DNA from: Thunnus maccoyii
Taxonomy: Eukaryota; Chordata; Actinopteri; Scombriformes; Scombridae
Assembly: GCF_910596095.1 (NCBI RefSeq)
Contig: NC_056538.1
Coordinates: forward strand, 12,160,001 to 12,224,000
DNA: 64,000 bases
Reading direction: 5' to 3'
The translations under genes were made by a program, and so were the position numbers. The notes beneath the pieces were generated by a model. It was not told where the DNA came from and made no database searches. It saw only the letters and a list, made by a program, of their open reading frames with translations. The stretch's first letter is position 1. Every line of letters starts with the position of its first letter. Of the stretch, positions 43,901 to 54,041 are shown in pieces.

Positions 43901-46301
43901 GAAATGCTTCTTTTTCTAACTTAAGGTTTCATGTGCTTTTGCCCTGTTTTGAGATGGAGATGATGGGGTGTACACCGATCAGCCACAACATTAAAACCAC
44001 CTGCCTAATATTGTGTAGGTCCCCTTGGGACCTCCATGGATGGGACTTGTTTTTCCAGCACATCCTACAGATGCTCGATCGGATTGAGATCTAGGGAATT
44101 TAGAGGCCAAGGCAACACCTTGAACTCTTTGTGATGTTCCTCAAACCATTCCTGAAGAATTTTTTAGTGTGGCAGGGGGCATTATCCTGCTGAAAGAGGC
44201 CACTGCCATCAGGTTATGCCGTTGCCATGAAGGGGTGTACTTCATCTGCAACAAGGTTGAAGTAGGTGGTTAGTCAAAGTAACATCCACATGAATGCCAG
44301 GACCCAAGGTTTCAGCAGAACATTGATCAGAACATCGCACTGCCTCCACCAGCTTGCCTTCTTCCCATTGTGCATCCTGGTGCCGTCTCTTCCCCAGGTA
44401 AACAACGCACACGACCGTCTGTGTTCTGACACCTGTCTTTCAAAGCCAACATTAACCCTTTCAGCAGTTTGTGCCACAGTAGCTCTGTTGGCTTGGACCA
44501 GACGGGCTAATCTTCCCTCCCCACACACATCAGTGAGCTTTGGGCACCCATGACCCTGTTGCTGGTTCACCAATTGTCTTTCTGTAACTTTTAACTTTTC
44601 GTTGTTACCGACCACTGCATACCGGGAAGACCCTACAAGACCTGCTGTTTTGGAGATGCCCTGACCCAGTCGTCTTGCCATCACAATTTGGCCCTTGTTA
44701 CAGTCACTTAGATACTTGGTTTTGCCCATTTTTCCTTCTTCCAGCATATCAACTCCAAGAACTGACTGTTCACTTGCTGTGTAATATATCCCACCTCTTG
44801 ACAAGTGCCATTGTAACGACATAATCAGTGTTATTCACTTTGTCAGTGGTTTTAATGTTCTGTCTGATCGGTGCATATACTTCATGGTTTTTTTTTTTTT
44901 GTTTGTTTGTTTGTTTGTTTTTTTTACACCAAATATCAAATTAAAACATCTACAGTACAGCAGTACAGCGCCTAAAAGTCTTGACTTGCATGATTTCCCA
45001 GATACCCCTGCCCTCCAGACCTCACTGGTACCTGCTGTTTGGAGCCAGTGAAGATGAGATTAAAGACATCTGCATCACCACCCTTAGACTCTACACCAGG
45101 AAGAAGGTAACACTCAACACCTCCCCCCCCCCAATTTCAGTGGCTCAGTTCCATCACCAATGCCAGTTTTTTCTCATTCCATATTACTTATTTATGCCAT
45201 ATTATACAGTTTTACTATACTCTGTGTAGTCTGTGGGTGAGCTGACTGCTTTTTTTTTCCTCAGCCTAACTATGACCAGCTTGAGAAGGAGGTGGAGAGG
45301 AGGAAGGTGTTTTTAGCGGAGGCTAAGCTGAAGGCTAAAGGCCTGAACCCTGATGGTACCCCTGCACTGTCCACACTGGGTGGCTTCTCTCCTGCATCCA
45401 AACCTTCATCCCCAAATGTGGTCAAGGTGGAGGAGAAGTCCCCTAACCCCCAGACCCTCAAACAAATCAAGAAGGAGCCAGACAACCGGACTCAGGTCAC
45501 CAAGAGTCCACATAACGGGTAAGAAGCAAACACTATTTTATTGTGAGGACAATTTAATGATTGTCATTCTCGTTTTCCTTAATACTTTTCTTTTTATTTC
45601 TAAAATGTTCATACTCTCAATCCTTTTTTCCTATCAGGTTGAGGAAAGAGGTGAAGATTGGGAGGAACAGTAGAAGTGGAAGTCGATCTCGTTCAAGAAC
45701 ACGTTCGCGGTCTAGATCCCGTTCCCCTCGCAGACAGTAAGCTCACTTACATGTTCAGACATTTCTTAGTTGGCTGTCTTAAGAGGTAATTTTGCTAAAC
45801 TCATCTTCATTTTTCTTCTTTTTCCACAGTTACAACAGCAGACGCAGTTGCTCAGGGACCTACAGTTCTCGTTCACGTTCTCGCTCTCACAGTCGCAGCC
45901 CATCACCTCGGCGACATCCACCTTCGCCCCTCCTTCCCCACCTCAAGTCTAAGACCAGCCACCACAGCAACAGCGACTCCAAGCCCAGCAACCGCCACAG
46001 CAACAGTGGAGGTGGAGGATCTGGCCACAAGAGGAAGCGTTCGCGCTCTCGGTCGAGGTCCCGCACTCCGGTCAAAGTGGATAGGGACCGGGACAGAGAG
46101 CGGGAGAGGGACAGAGACCGCAGCTCCTTCGACCTCTCTTCAAAGAAACACAAACACGAGCGAGGAGGCAGTCACCGAGGAGACAGGAGGGACAGGGAGA
46201 GGTCTCGGTCTTACGACAGGGACAGAGAGAGAGAGCGTAGCCACAAAAGCAAACACCACAGCAGTAGTGGGCACTCAGGACATAGTCGTCACCGGCGCTG
46301 A
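37712..46301 (+). CDS. ccnl1: cyclin L1, complete gene (10 coding exons, 546 aa)
   Basis: Cyclin L proteins are nuclear-speckle cyclins that pair with CDK11-type kinases and influence transcription and pre-mRNA splicing. Exons are 37712-37951, 38172-38246, 38944-39053, 40986-41106, 41348-41412, 43794-43893, 45002-45106, 45265-45518, 45638-45736 and 45830-46301. All have GT-AG borders and exactly matching phases, giving 1641 nt with stop. Residues about 50-290 form the tandem cyclin boxes, with the cyclin-L signature [20 protein letters not shown] in exon 3 (from residue 117). Residues about 358-546 form the Arg/Ser (RS) domain ([19 protein letters not shown]) with Arg/Asp/Glu dipeptides near the end. 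Length is close to vertebrate cyclin L1 (about 530 aa). The start codon has a good Kozak context. Cyclin L2 is the main alternative; neighbours favour L1. Whether it is the a or b teleost copy cannot be told. Confidence 0.92.
38091..38105 (+). promoter_or_regulatory. YY1-like motif in ccnl1 intron 1
   Basis: AAAATGGCGGCGGCC, a closer match to the YY1 consensus than the one at the start codon, 140 bp into intron 1. Suggests an extended promoter region. Confidence 0.45.
38172..38246 (+). CDS. ccnl1: ccnl1 coding exon 2
   Basis: 25 codons, phase 0/0: [19 protein letters not shown], then VKHSFE, the conserved cyclin-box helix of cyclins L, K and T. Acceptor CTCGACAG, donor GTAAGT. Confidence 0.93.
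38488..38600. repeat. ATAGATACTTTATT-type repeat fragment in ccnl1 intron 2
   Basis: Starts with TAGATAGATACTTTATTAAA and continues with a block like the 3' tail of common fish LINE or SINE copies. Short and degraded. Confidence 0.4.
38944..39053 (+). CDS. ccnl1: ccnl1 coding exon 3
   Basis: 110 nt: [20 protein letters not shown] followed by [16 protein letters not shown]. Leaves two bases (AA) completed by G of exon 4 (Lys), or by C of the alternative exon at 39464 (Asn). Donor GTAAGC. Confidence 0.93.
39464..39507 (+). promoter_or_regulatory. ccnl1: probable poison exon in ccnl1 intron 3
   Basis: A polypyrimidine tract and ACTAACAG acceptor end at 39463. Joined to exon 3, the frame reads [10 protein letters not shown] and stops at TGA 39492-39494. 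Donor-like GTACGT (39504) and GTAAGA (39508) follow. Truncated cyclin L isoforms with an equivalent alternative exon are known in mammals, and I recall a very similar DQLHLPKPG ending. Inclusion would give a short cyclin without the second box and RS domain, or an NMD target. This would fit autoregulation by a splicing-related protein. Exact 3' border uncertain. Confidence 0.65.
39508..39745 (+). other. GC-rich island in ccnl1 intron 3 next to the poison exon
   Basis: About 240 bp with much higher GC than the flanking AT-rich intron, including C-rich polypyrimidine runs and complementary blocks (CCACCGCGGGGC, GGCCCCTGGGGC). There is no open frame of interest in the sense direction. It may be conserved splicing-control sequence around the alternative exon, by analogy with other splicing-factor genes. 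Confidence 0.4.
40986..41106 (+). CDS. ccnl1: ccnl1 coding exon 4
   Basis: One base completes Lys, then 40 codons: [20 protein letters not shown] and [20 protein letters not shown]. Acceptor AAAATAG, donor GTGAGT. Confidence 0.93.
41348..41412 (+). CDS. ccnl1: ccnl1 coding exon 5
   Basis: 65 nt: [20 protein letters not shown] plus Ala and the first two bases of Trp. Acceptor ATTCCAG, donor GTAAGT. Confidence 0.92.
41413..43793 (+). other. ccnl1 intron 5
   Basis: 2.4 kb with no exon required by phase. Around 41950-42021 there is an ATTGG box, a CCAAT box and the GC box GGGGGCGGGCGGGCC, which looks promoter-like. The rest shows no recognised repeat. Confidence 0.45.
43794..43893 (+). CDS. ccnl1: ccnl1 coding exon 6
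   Basis: 100 nt completing Trp, then [20 protein letters not shown] and [13 protein letters not shown], the second cyclin box. Acceptor TTTAAAG, donor GTGAGA. Confidence 0.93.
43971..44877 (-). mobile_element. internally deleted Tc1-like DNA transposon in ccnl1 intron 6
   Basis: Ends are inverted copies: TACACCGATCAGCCACAACA at the left against GATCGGTGCATA at the right, with the inner block ATTAAAACCAC / GTGGTTTTAAT. They are flanked by TA, the usual Tc1 target. The minus strand encodes transposase pieces. An N-terminal helix-turn-helix part ([35 protein letters not shown]) lies within 44274-44735. A separate part follows toward the left end ([10 protein letters not shown], then [13 protein letters not shown] in another frame). 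The middle with the first catalytic Asp is missing and there are frameshifts and stops, so it cannot make active transposase. About 0.9 kb. Confidence 0.85.
44274..44735 (-). pseudogene. Tc1-like transposase N-terminal remnant
   Basis: Open on the minus strand from MGKTKYLSD onward for about 100 recognisable residues covering two DNA-binding helix-turn-helix regions (including [12 protein letters not shown] and [20 protein letters not shown]). It then loses similarity where the catalytic domain should start. A fragment of a roughly 340-residue family. Confidence 0.75.
45002..45106 (+). CDS. ccnl1: ccnl1 coding exon 7
   Basis: 35 codons, phase 0/0: [35 protein letters not shown], the end of the second cyclin box. 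Acceptor TTTCCCAG. Confidence 0.93.
45265..45518 (+). CDS. ccnl1: ccnl1 coding exon 8
   Basis: 254 nt: [20 protein letters not shown], then a linker rich in Pro, Ser and Lys ([37 protein letters not shown]). Links the cyclin boxes to the RS domain. Confidence 0.92.
45638..45736 (+). CDS. ccnl1: ccnl1 coding exon 9 (start of RS domain)
   Basis: 99 nt: [32 protein letters not shown]. Arg-Ser dipeptides start here. Phase 2 at the end, completed by T of exon 10 (His). Confidence 0.92.
45830..46301 (+). CDS. ccnl1: ccnl1 coding exon 10 (RS domain and stop)
   Basis: 156 codons plus TGA at 46299-46301. Contains [29 protein letters not shown], the [14 protein letters not shown] run and a C-terminal HSGHSRHRR. 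Overlapping frames on both strands are shadows of this low-complexity coding sequence. Confidence 0.92.
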
Positions 46302-47730
46302 GACACACCAACAGACTAGCTCTGGAGCTGATAGTCGCAGAAGTGTTTTCAGTATACTCCAAACAAAATCGAATCTGGCATGTTCTCCGAATGTTGAATA
46401 CGGTTCACTATCAGAAAACAACGGTGGTGATCAGTGTGATTCCTGGTCTTTTCATTTAATGGCGTCCATGCCAGCTGGAGTCACAGTAATAGACACATTA
46501 TCAACGTCTTAAAATGTAAACGGTCTACAACTAATATCAAAGTAAACCAAATATCTGCTGCCTGCAAACCAGTCAGGTGGCATTGCTGAAGTGTTGTAGG
46601 AGTTGGTGAACAATAATGTAGATAAATTTGGTGCACTGCAGCTGTCTGAGAGAACATGCCAGCTAGGATTTCATTTAGGGTGTATTGCCAGCCATATAGC
46701 AACACAGTTGGGTTTCTCAAATGCATCCTTCTGACTATTAAAACTATTTAATTTACAGGAATGTTAATTCTCTTCAACTTAAATTTTTTTTGGCCCTAGT
46801 CACAAAACAAAGCATTTAGCAAAAGTAATGTTTGTCCCTATGGAAAAAAAAAAAGTAATTAAGGCTTGACATTGGAAGCATTAATGGAAAAAGTGTTGAA
46901 ATTGCCTGAAACCTACACATAGTGTAGCTTCTGCATGCACAGTTGTCTTGGTGATCAAAAATTCATTGCTTTGACTCTACTCTGTAACAGCACACACGTA
47001 GCTGATATTTGGCTGGTGATGTGTTTTTGTAGATTGAAGGTTTGCATCTGAGGAACCCTGGCTGTAGCAGTTAACATCCGCATGCTGCAGCTAGTGTTGA
47101 GCCTTTTTTCACCCACCTCATCACGCGTAATCAGTGGTCGAGGGCTCCTTTAACTTACACAGTGCGACATCAGTCCCAGACCTGTCACTTTCTCCTCCAC
47201 TTAAAGGATTTTGTTTATTTTTTATTCCTTGATGCCCCGCCCTACACACCTACATCCCTTTAGCCTACCCTTATGTTCTTGATTTTACATGTAAAGTTCT
47301 GGACTTCTGGGGGGGGAAGAAACTTATTTACAGTGTAAAGACGGATTGATGCCCACTGACACAATGTGAACGCTTTGATTTATAAAAGCGAACTGCTCAG
47401 TGGAAGGATTGAATGAATAAATGTAAAATAAAAACGATCATTCAGGAACGATCATTATGTTTGCACATCAAGGGACTGGCAGGCGAGTGGTTTTTGTTTC
47501 CTTTTATTTTTCTTTTGACATATATTTGTTGCTTAAGCTGTGTTTTGTACAGTTTCAAAAGAGCAAATTGATTATAGACTGTTTTTCCTTTTTTCTTTTT
47601 TTTTTACATCAGGGGATGCAAACTTGATTTCAAAATATTTTAGGGTTGTCAATTTGTTACACTGGTTTTTAGTCTGCACGTGTTCATGTCCAATTTTTAT
47701 TCAATAATAAATGAGTTATGCCGCTGAAGT
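46302..47730 (+). other. ccnl1: ccnl1 3' untranslated region
   Basis: About 1.4 kb after the stop without a coding signature. AATAAA signals occur at 47416-47421, 47427-47432 and 47706-47711, so two alternative 3' ends (near 47.45 kb and 47.73 kb) are likely. Confidence 0.6.
47706..47711 (+). terminator. ccnl1: distal polyadenylation signal of ccnl1
   Basis: AATAAA followed within 40 bases by a T-rich tract (ACTTTTTTTCT), the usual downstream element. Proximal AATAAA hexamers lie at 47416 and 47427. Confidence 0.55.
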
Positions 47731-49870
47731 GGGCGATTGTTACTTTTTTTCTAATTCACGCCTTTTGTAATGAAATGAATCTATTATTATCACAAAGGGA
47801 GATACATGACCCTTATTTCAAGATCCTGGTTGCTCCTGTAAAGAGAAAGTCATCAGAGTCAAGGTGATACACGCAGTGTAAGACCCTTGTGCAGTTAATC
47901 AACCTGCTTACACAGATGTGAGTGTATAAACAATGTCACAGGAAGCGCCTGTCTTTACTGCAAAGTTTTTAATTACTAGAAATCTAGTAGAATTAGCTGT
48001 GGTGTACTTTATGTTTAGAAATTTGCTGTAGTGCAGCTGGATGGGGAAACGGTATAATGTTTTTAATATGAAATATGGCCGCTAGAGGGTGCTGCTGGCC
48101 TTACTAATGTAAGTTCTCATGTTTTCCGGCAGACGTCCATGTTTGGAGTTGACTGTCTATATATAATCAAAATACAGAACGGAAGGGGATGAATCACATT
48201 TACACAACAGTGTAAAATTCATCAAAATAACCCTTAAACAATTTAAAGGACAGGTTCACAATCTTACAACTCTGTCTTAAAACAACAGTCAGGAGCCCAA
48301 ATGAACATCGATATATAGGTTTTTCTTGCCTTAATCATTCCTCCTGTTCATACTGGCCGTTAGAAGATCCCTTCATAATGCATGGGGGCCAGAATCCACA
48401 GTCCTGTGCAAAAATGTATTCAACAGTTTATCTGAAGCTAGTATGAAGCTTCAGCCATCCGAATGAGTCAAATCAAGTCGATATCTTTCAACGTTAGTCT
48501 TTTTAGTTCCAAAGTCCCTCTTTTTGTCACTCCACTTCCACTGCAGCTCAACAGGAAAGCACTGTCTGAGGAAACACAAAGAGGGAATTTGATGCTACAA
48601 AGACCGAAAACGTGGCAGATATCCACTGGATATGACTAACTCAGACTGCTGAAGCCTCATATAAGCTTCAGATAAACTTTTACATGCATTTTTGCACAAA
48701 ATGACTGTGTGGACTGGACAATGTGGATTTTGGCCGACATCACTTACATTGAAAGCACATTTGAAGGGGATCTTTTAACAGCCAGTATGAACAGGAGGAA
48801 TGATTACAGCGAGGAAAACCTCTTTCAGACATCATCGTTATAACTTTATAAATAAGATTAGATGTGACCCTCCAGTGATTAGCTCCATGTGGTGTCATCC
48901 ATTGAAAAACAACATGTCCAAATCAGGGACATTTACACAATGGAAGCCAAAATGAATAAACATGGCAACGGTTGGAGACAAGCCCAGACCACTGTGTGTG
49001 TCTGTGTGCAAGATTGAAATGACACACACTCACACACAGACAAACACATGCATGCATGCACGTTCACAACCCTGTCAAGCTGTCTGATGCTTTACAAATT
49101 GTGCAACAGGAAGGCAGAGTACTGTGCCAAACCATTGGCTAACGCTGTCTCGCTTATGGTGGTGGTAAATCACCTTCATGCGCAGGTTAAACACTGCTAT
49201 ATGTACAGTGTGACCTGGCTGCTAGCCTGACAGATGTGTGTAAATCTTTCCTTAGCAGGTGAATGGTCAAATACACCACTGAGACAGACTATAGTTTGCT
49301 TACAGTCATTCAGTCTACTCTGTGTGGGTCTGTGAAAGATCCAACCTGACAAAAATCCAGTTCAGTGGTAACCTATCCTTGCCCACATCTAAGCAGCCAC
49401 GCAGACAGGTCTGAACTGATTTGGTGAAGGTTTGACACATCCACCACTGACACCTCTAAAAACAGCTCATGACGTGGAAACCACTTGCATCAATAATCAA
49501 TATTTTCTACAGTTCCCTTCGGCTACAGCGAGTAGCTGTTTTGAGTGAACAAGACTCTACAAACCCACTGTGCAATACCTGCCCAGCACCAAACAGCAGA
49601 CAGAGCCAATAGCTGGTGGACATATTTAGCAAGTGGAGACCAAAAACAGAGCTAAAGTGAGAGTGAAAATTGTAATCAGTATTCGCCATGTGGCCAGAAA
49701 CACAAGTCCAAATGGAGTGTTTTTCCATAACTGCTTGATGTTTGAATAAGCAACTGCTTGCTAACAAGTGTCACATCTAACAGACCCTTTTAGTGCCTAT
49801 GTAGTGATTGCGTCACAGTGTTAGCTGGAGGCAAACACAAATCACCTCAGAGTAGTAGGCTGAATCACCT
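47731..49870. other. intergenic region between ccnl1 and the THAP remnant
   Basis: Contains the palindromic element at 48241-48840, a short CA run near 49023-49045 and sequence of probable repeat origin at about 49380-49860. No gene recognised. Confidence 0.5.
48241..48840. repeat. 600-bp palindromic fold-back element
   Basis: Inverted arms run almost the whole length: TTAATCATTCCTCCTGTTCA (48331) against TGAACAGGAGGAATGATTA (48788), GTTTATCTGAAGC against GCTTCAGATAAAC, and CCCTCTTTTTGTC against CACAAAGAGGG. The centre is near 48545. No coding capacity. Similar elements occur in percomorph genomes. Confidence 0.75.
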
Positions 49871-49877
49871 ACTGAAA

Positions 49878-51069
49878 ATGTCATTTTGCTGTGTTGCTGG
49901 GTGCCAGAATTGAAGAAGTAATGGCTCCAACTTGAAATTTTTGCACCCCAGCTGCCACTGCCAGTCAAAAAACCCAGAAGACGACTATGGTTAAACGCGA
50001 TAAGAAGAATGGATTGGACTGAGACAATCATCAAAAATGCTGGTGTTCGTAGTGCACACTTCATTTCATATCAGAAAAGGTTAAATAAAGTATTGTCTGT
50101 TGTAGGAATGGATATAAAGGTTTGTCATGCCCACCTTATCAGAAATTGGGGAACTGGAAGGAATAGGTGATTTTTTTTGTAACTCTCTAAGTGCATTAGC
50201 TAATTTCGTTAGGTAGTTGTATGTGTCAGGTGTGTTCAGGAAGTTACATTTGCTATCCCCCACTAGTAGCTAGCAGTAACCAACCAACCAAACAGTATTG
50301 TAGTTAATAATAAGCTAGACTGAAAGGACAGAAATCCCCATGCACAGCCAGTATTTTCAGACAGGTGCTGGTCGGTCGCAGGAACATATAAGGTGAAAAT
50401 CAAAATTAACCACCACACACTGTAATGACTTTCCTGTGACTTTATTAAGAACGAACTAGACCAGACAGACTAGACTGACTTTGATAGCAAGCTATTTTGT
50501 AGGAGAGGCTTCTATGGATGAAGACAACCCAGTATTCATCCCCCCTGTGTTTTTTTATGGACGGCGCAGGTTGGCCAGACTGCGAAAAGCTGGAGAGGTA
50601 GGTCAAATTGAGGTTTCTAACTGTGGTTAAGTGGGTACTGCCATAGGCTGTAATTCTTGTGTGCAGGCTTCTTCACTACAGTCTCTACATTTTGTCTCTG
50701 TTTTGCCCTGTATCCTTCTAAGGCTGGAAAGAAAAAGGAAAAGAGAAAGTCAGACAGTGGAGCAGGAGGCTCCTTGCCATGGTGAGAACATTCAAAATAT
50801 GTTTTATGTACTGTATAATGTTTTTTCTACAGCTGTCATACAGAATTATTAGACTGCTTTGGCTTTATCTTTGTTTTCACAAACGTCTTCCAGTTGATGA
50901 TCCAATGACACCAGAGAAACCAGTGGAAGAAGCTGAGGCTATGGTCCCACGAGTAGCATACGAAAGTCTCAGTCAAAAGTATGACCAACTCAGAACTGAA
51001 TATGGCAACTTGAGAAAAGACTTCTACAAACTCAAAGAGGAGAAATTTCAGTCATCTTCACTTGGTTAA
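49878..51069 (+). pseudogene. degenerate THAP-domain gene (or P-element-derived remnant), multi-exon
   Basis: The 49878-50079 segment encodes a recognisable THAP zinc-finger DNA-binding domain, broken in three ways. After MSFCCVAGCQN comes a TGA (49911). The domain then continues RSNGSNLKF, and after a +1-type frame change it resumes KPRRRLWLNAIRRMDWTETI and VRSAHFIS from 49970. The third zinc ligand, normally Cys in the VCSxHF motif, is Arg. Downstream exons follow with splice borders. At 50503-50597 is EASMDEDNPVFIPPVFFYGR, and at 50723-50781 a basic segment. At 50894-51069 is a coiled coil (YESLSQKYDQLRTEYGNLRK) ending at a stop. The exon phases no longer match. THAP domain plus coiled coil is the N-terminal plan of THAP proteins and P-element transposases. 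No catalytic domain is seen. Confidence 0.65.
50894..51069 (+). pseudogene. coiled-coil last exon of the THAP remnant
   Basis: Acceptor CGTCTTCCAG ends at 50893. Two bases plus an upstream G give Val, then DDPMTPEKPVEEAEAMVPRV and a heptad-like helix to KLKEEKFQSSSLG and TAA. This is the best preserved part. A read-through from the exon at 50723 in its LERKRKRESQTVEQ frame fits, but that frame does not fit the exon at 50503. Confidence 0.55.
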
Positions 51070-52165
51070 TGACAAAAATGAAAGACAGTGTGCAGAAGCA
51101 AACTGAAAGTCTCATGCTGGAAGATTATTTATTAGTGGTCCTTATGAAATGGAGACTGGGGCTCAGTAACAGAGATACAGCGTATAGATTCAAAGTTTCT
51201 GAAAGTAAATATCATGGTTGTCTGTGATGGCAAGTGTATGTCTGTCAGTTATAATTCCTGTTGTTGGTGATGTGTTAGGGAGGAAGGATCTGCAGTGTCG
51301 TTTTCTCTCTGCAGAGATGGATGTGGAGTGGAAGGCACATAATTTATATTTTCCTCATCCCGGGACAAGGATGTCTGTTATGTCAAATGTCTTGTCACTT
51401 GTGACCTACACTATGAATACAAATACTGGATTTGTGTTTTATGCCAAGCAATGACATTTACATTACAAAGGAGGCTATGTTCGCTCATGCTTACGGCAGA
51501 TATTTATGGTGGACACAGAAATGATAGTTTTTGGTATGAACATCCAAAAAAGGTTTGCAGTTATTTTTGTTTTTCACGTGTACTGAGAACATCTGTTAAG
51601 TGTGGTCCAATTCTATTCAGCAAAGCAGAAATTACATCTCCAAATATTCAAAATGACTCAACAAATTATTTGATAGAACTGGGATCAGATTATTTCAGCT
51701 AAACTCTAACAGCTTCAAGAGGTTTTGTGCTTTCTGCTGTTAACAATGCATAAGTTATGGACTCAATTTTTGTCAAATATCATACAGTCATATGATCTCT
51801 ATTTATTGGGGTCCATAAATACTACACACTGAGTCATCCTCTGGAGCTCGCATTTGAGCTGCTGCAGCTTTTTTTTTCTTTTCCTGTATGACCAATCTGT
51901 TTCTTTGAGTGCTTTTAAATGCTTGAAATGGGAACACAATGGCAGTTTGGGAATGTAGAGTAATCAGCTCTTCCAGCCTCAGTTCAGCTGATGTGTGAAA
52001 CTGGTTTCTGGATCAGAACAATCACAACGGACTGGCAGAGAGATCTGACATGAAGGTCTTGGAGTCAGAGAAAACTTTTACCAAGCTGCACACATGGAGG
52101 AAGGAATGGTTTCATTTATTTGGGGGGCGTATGGAATAATTTTAGTAATTCTCCCTTTGTCTCTG

Positions 52166-52196
<31 letters not shown>

Positions 52197-53238
52197 ATGT
52201 TGTAGGTCTGTTTAACATTAACGCAGCGTCTTTAAACTGATGTTCCTGTCCCAGTTGTAATTTACATTGTGATGTAATGTAATGATCTCCTAGAGATTAG
52301 TACTGCATACTGCTGTCAGTGTCTCTGTGAGCGAGCATCCTCTCTGCAGGGAGCACTGAAGCGACAGATAGGAGCTGTTGGCCAGAGGATCATGTTTATT
52401 GTGGGCAAGGCTCAGTGCGTCAGTCCAATAAGTGCATTCAACTGGACAAATTAGCTAAAGCTGGACTTGCACAGAAACAATACCGAGTTTGTTCAAAACA
52501 ATTTCTCTATTTCCTCTTGTGAAGATCCAGGAAACCATCATTCAGTATCTCTAATTATCTTATTATTGTGTTATTACTTAAAGACACCAAAACCAAACCC
52601 AGAAAGAGAAATACTTGTGGAAAAATGCACTTTTTTATCATAAGCTATCATTGATTTCACTGATAAAGGTTTATTGTACAGTTCTGTCAAGAAAAAGACA
52701 AGAAGGCAGTGTCAGACATGCGAAAGGTGCAGCAGGCAAATATACAATCCATAACAATACCAGTTTCATTGTCAGTAAAATACAGCATTCATTTGTTTGC
52801 GATATTAATTAATAGTAATATAAAAACGAGGGAAGACACAGAAGCGACAATGTAAAATCTGTCATTCAGTATTTTCAGTAGTCTTTACAGACATGATTGA
52901 AGTGTTTCAGTAGCACTTGTAAAAAATAAATATCGGCCTTATATCAAAAATCAAACAAATGTAATTTAACAACTTACTTTACAGTAAAAAGTGAAAAAAC
53001 GTTCCTGTGATTTTTTTTTTGCTAAAAGCTGATACTTATGTTCAAAATGTTTCTTTTATTACATTCAGAAACATTAATACTTGTGTCAATCGGCTTCACA
53101 TATACAGTCTGTGTGTGATTGTTGAAATCTACAGAAGTGTAACATGTTCCCATCCTAATGTCTGCTCACTAAAATGTAATCTCACTGCTGTAAAGTAATG
53201 ACAGTAACAGCTCACAATTCAGTGTGAGACATCAGATG

Positions 53239-53277
<39 letters not shown>
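53239..53277. repeat. (GATA)n microsatellite
   Basis: About ten tandem GATA units. Confidence 0.95.
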
Positions 53278-53608
53278 GCTACAGAGTATTTATGCAGCTG
53301 CCTGCAAATGCATTTCTTTATGAGGATCAGTTGCTTGTTTAGGCTAAAAATATTGGCCCTAGAGGCTTGGAAACTAGGCCAAGATGGCAGCGTGACGGCA
53401 GAGTGTTAACTTTGTTACTTCTAGACAACTTTGACATTCACACGATCAGACATTTACTTCAAATACCAAGAAATCAACACTGCATGACTAAAACAGTAAA
53501 GTCAGCTTCATGGTACATTTAGTGTGAATGGCAGGGGACTTTCTGAACTTCACTTAGAGGTGGCAGTATATGTAACATTTGCTTGCCAGCAGCTATAGTT
53601 GATTAAAA

Positions 53609-53613
53609 TGTGT

Positions 53614-53663
<50 letters not shown>

Positions 53664-53682
53664 GGGGGGGGGGGTGGGGGGG
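53609..53682. repeat. (GT)n tract followed by a poly-G run
   Basis: About 26 GT units, then A, then 13 G, T and 7 G. Strong strand asymmetry, with G-quadruplex potential on the + strand. Confidence 0.9.
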
Positions 53683-53881
53683 TTCAGTGCCCAGATACAG
53701 TGGTTGTGGTTTGTCACAGGACAGAAAGTTAAGAAAGTGTCAATTATCAGGGTTTCAAAAAAAATGTTTGAAAGTCAATTTGGTACGTGAAACTGTGATT
53801 TATCTGACAGTAAGTAAGCAGTTACAAGGCTAAGGGTGTACAGCTACACCAGCAGCTGTTAGGTACAACACTTCTTTGTCA

Positions 53882-53945
53882 GCATGCTAACAGGTATAAT
53901 GTTTACCATGTTCACCATCTTAGCTTAGCGTGTTTAAGTATTTGT
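53882..53945. repeat. fragment of GTTAGCATGCTAAC-type repeat (reverse orientation)
   Basis: AGCATGCTAACAGGTATAAT, GTTTACCATGTTCACCATCT and TTAGC motifs match the reverse complement of the family seen at 26060-26572. Confidence 0.5.
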
Positions 53946-54020
53946 TAAGTGTGTCAGTCAATGTGGGAAATCCCCCAGACTTTGGGGTGCAAAGCCAGCT
54001 GTGTATGTAGGTCACAAATC

Positions 54021-54041
54021 AAAAAAAAAAAAAAAAAAAAA
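54021..54041. repeat. poly(A) tract
   Basis: 21 consecutive A followed by GAGGAAAGAGGG. Confidence 0.9.

Noticed and set aside
44274..44822. 182-codon minus-strand frame considered as an independent gene in ccnl1 intron 6
   Set aside because: It is the N-terminal transposase remnant of the Tc1-like element, bounded by its inverted ends.
46006..46512. 168-codon open frame overlapping ccnl1 exon 10
   Set aside because: Frame shadow of the Arg/Ser and Arg/Asp/Glu coding repeats; extends into the 3' UTR without homology.
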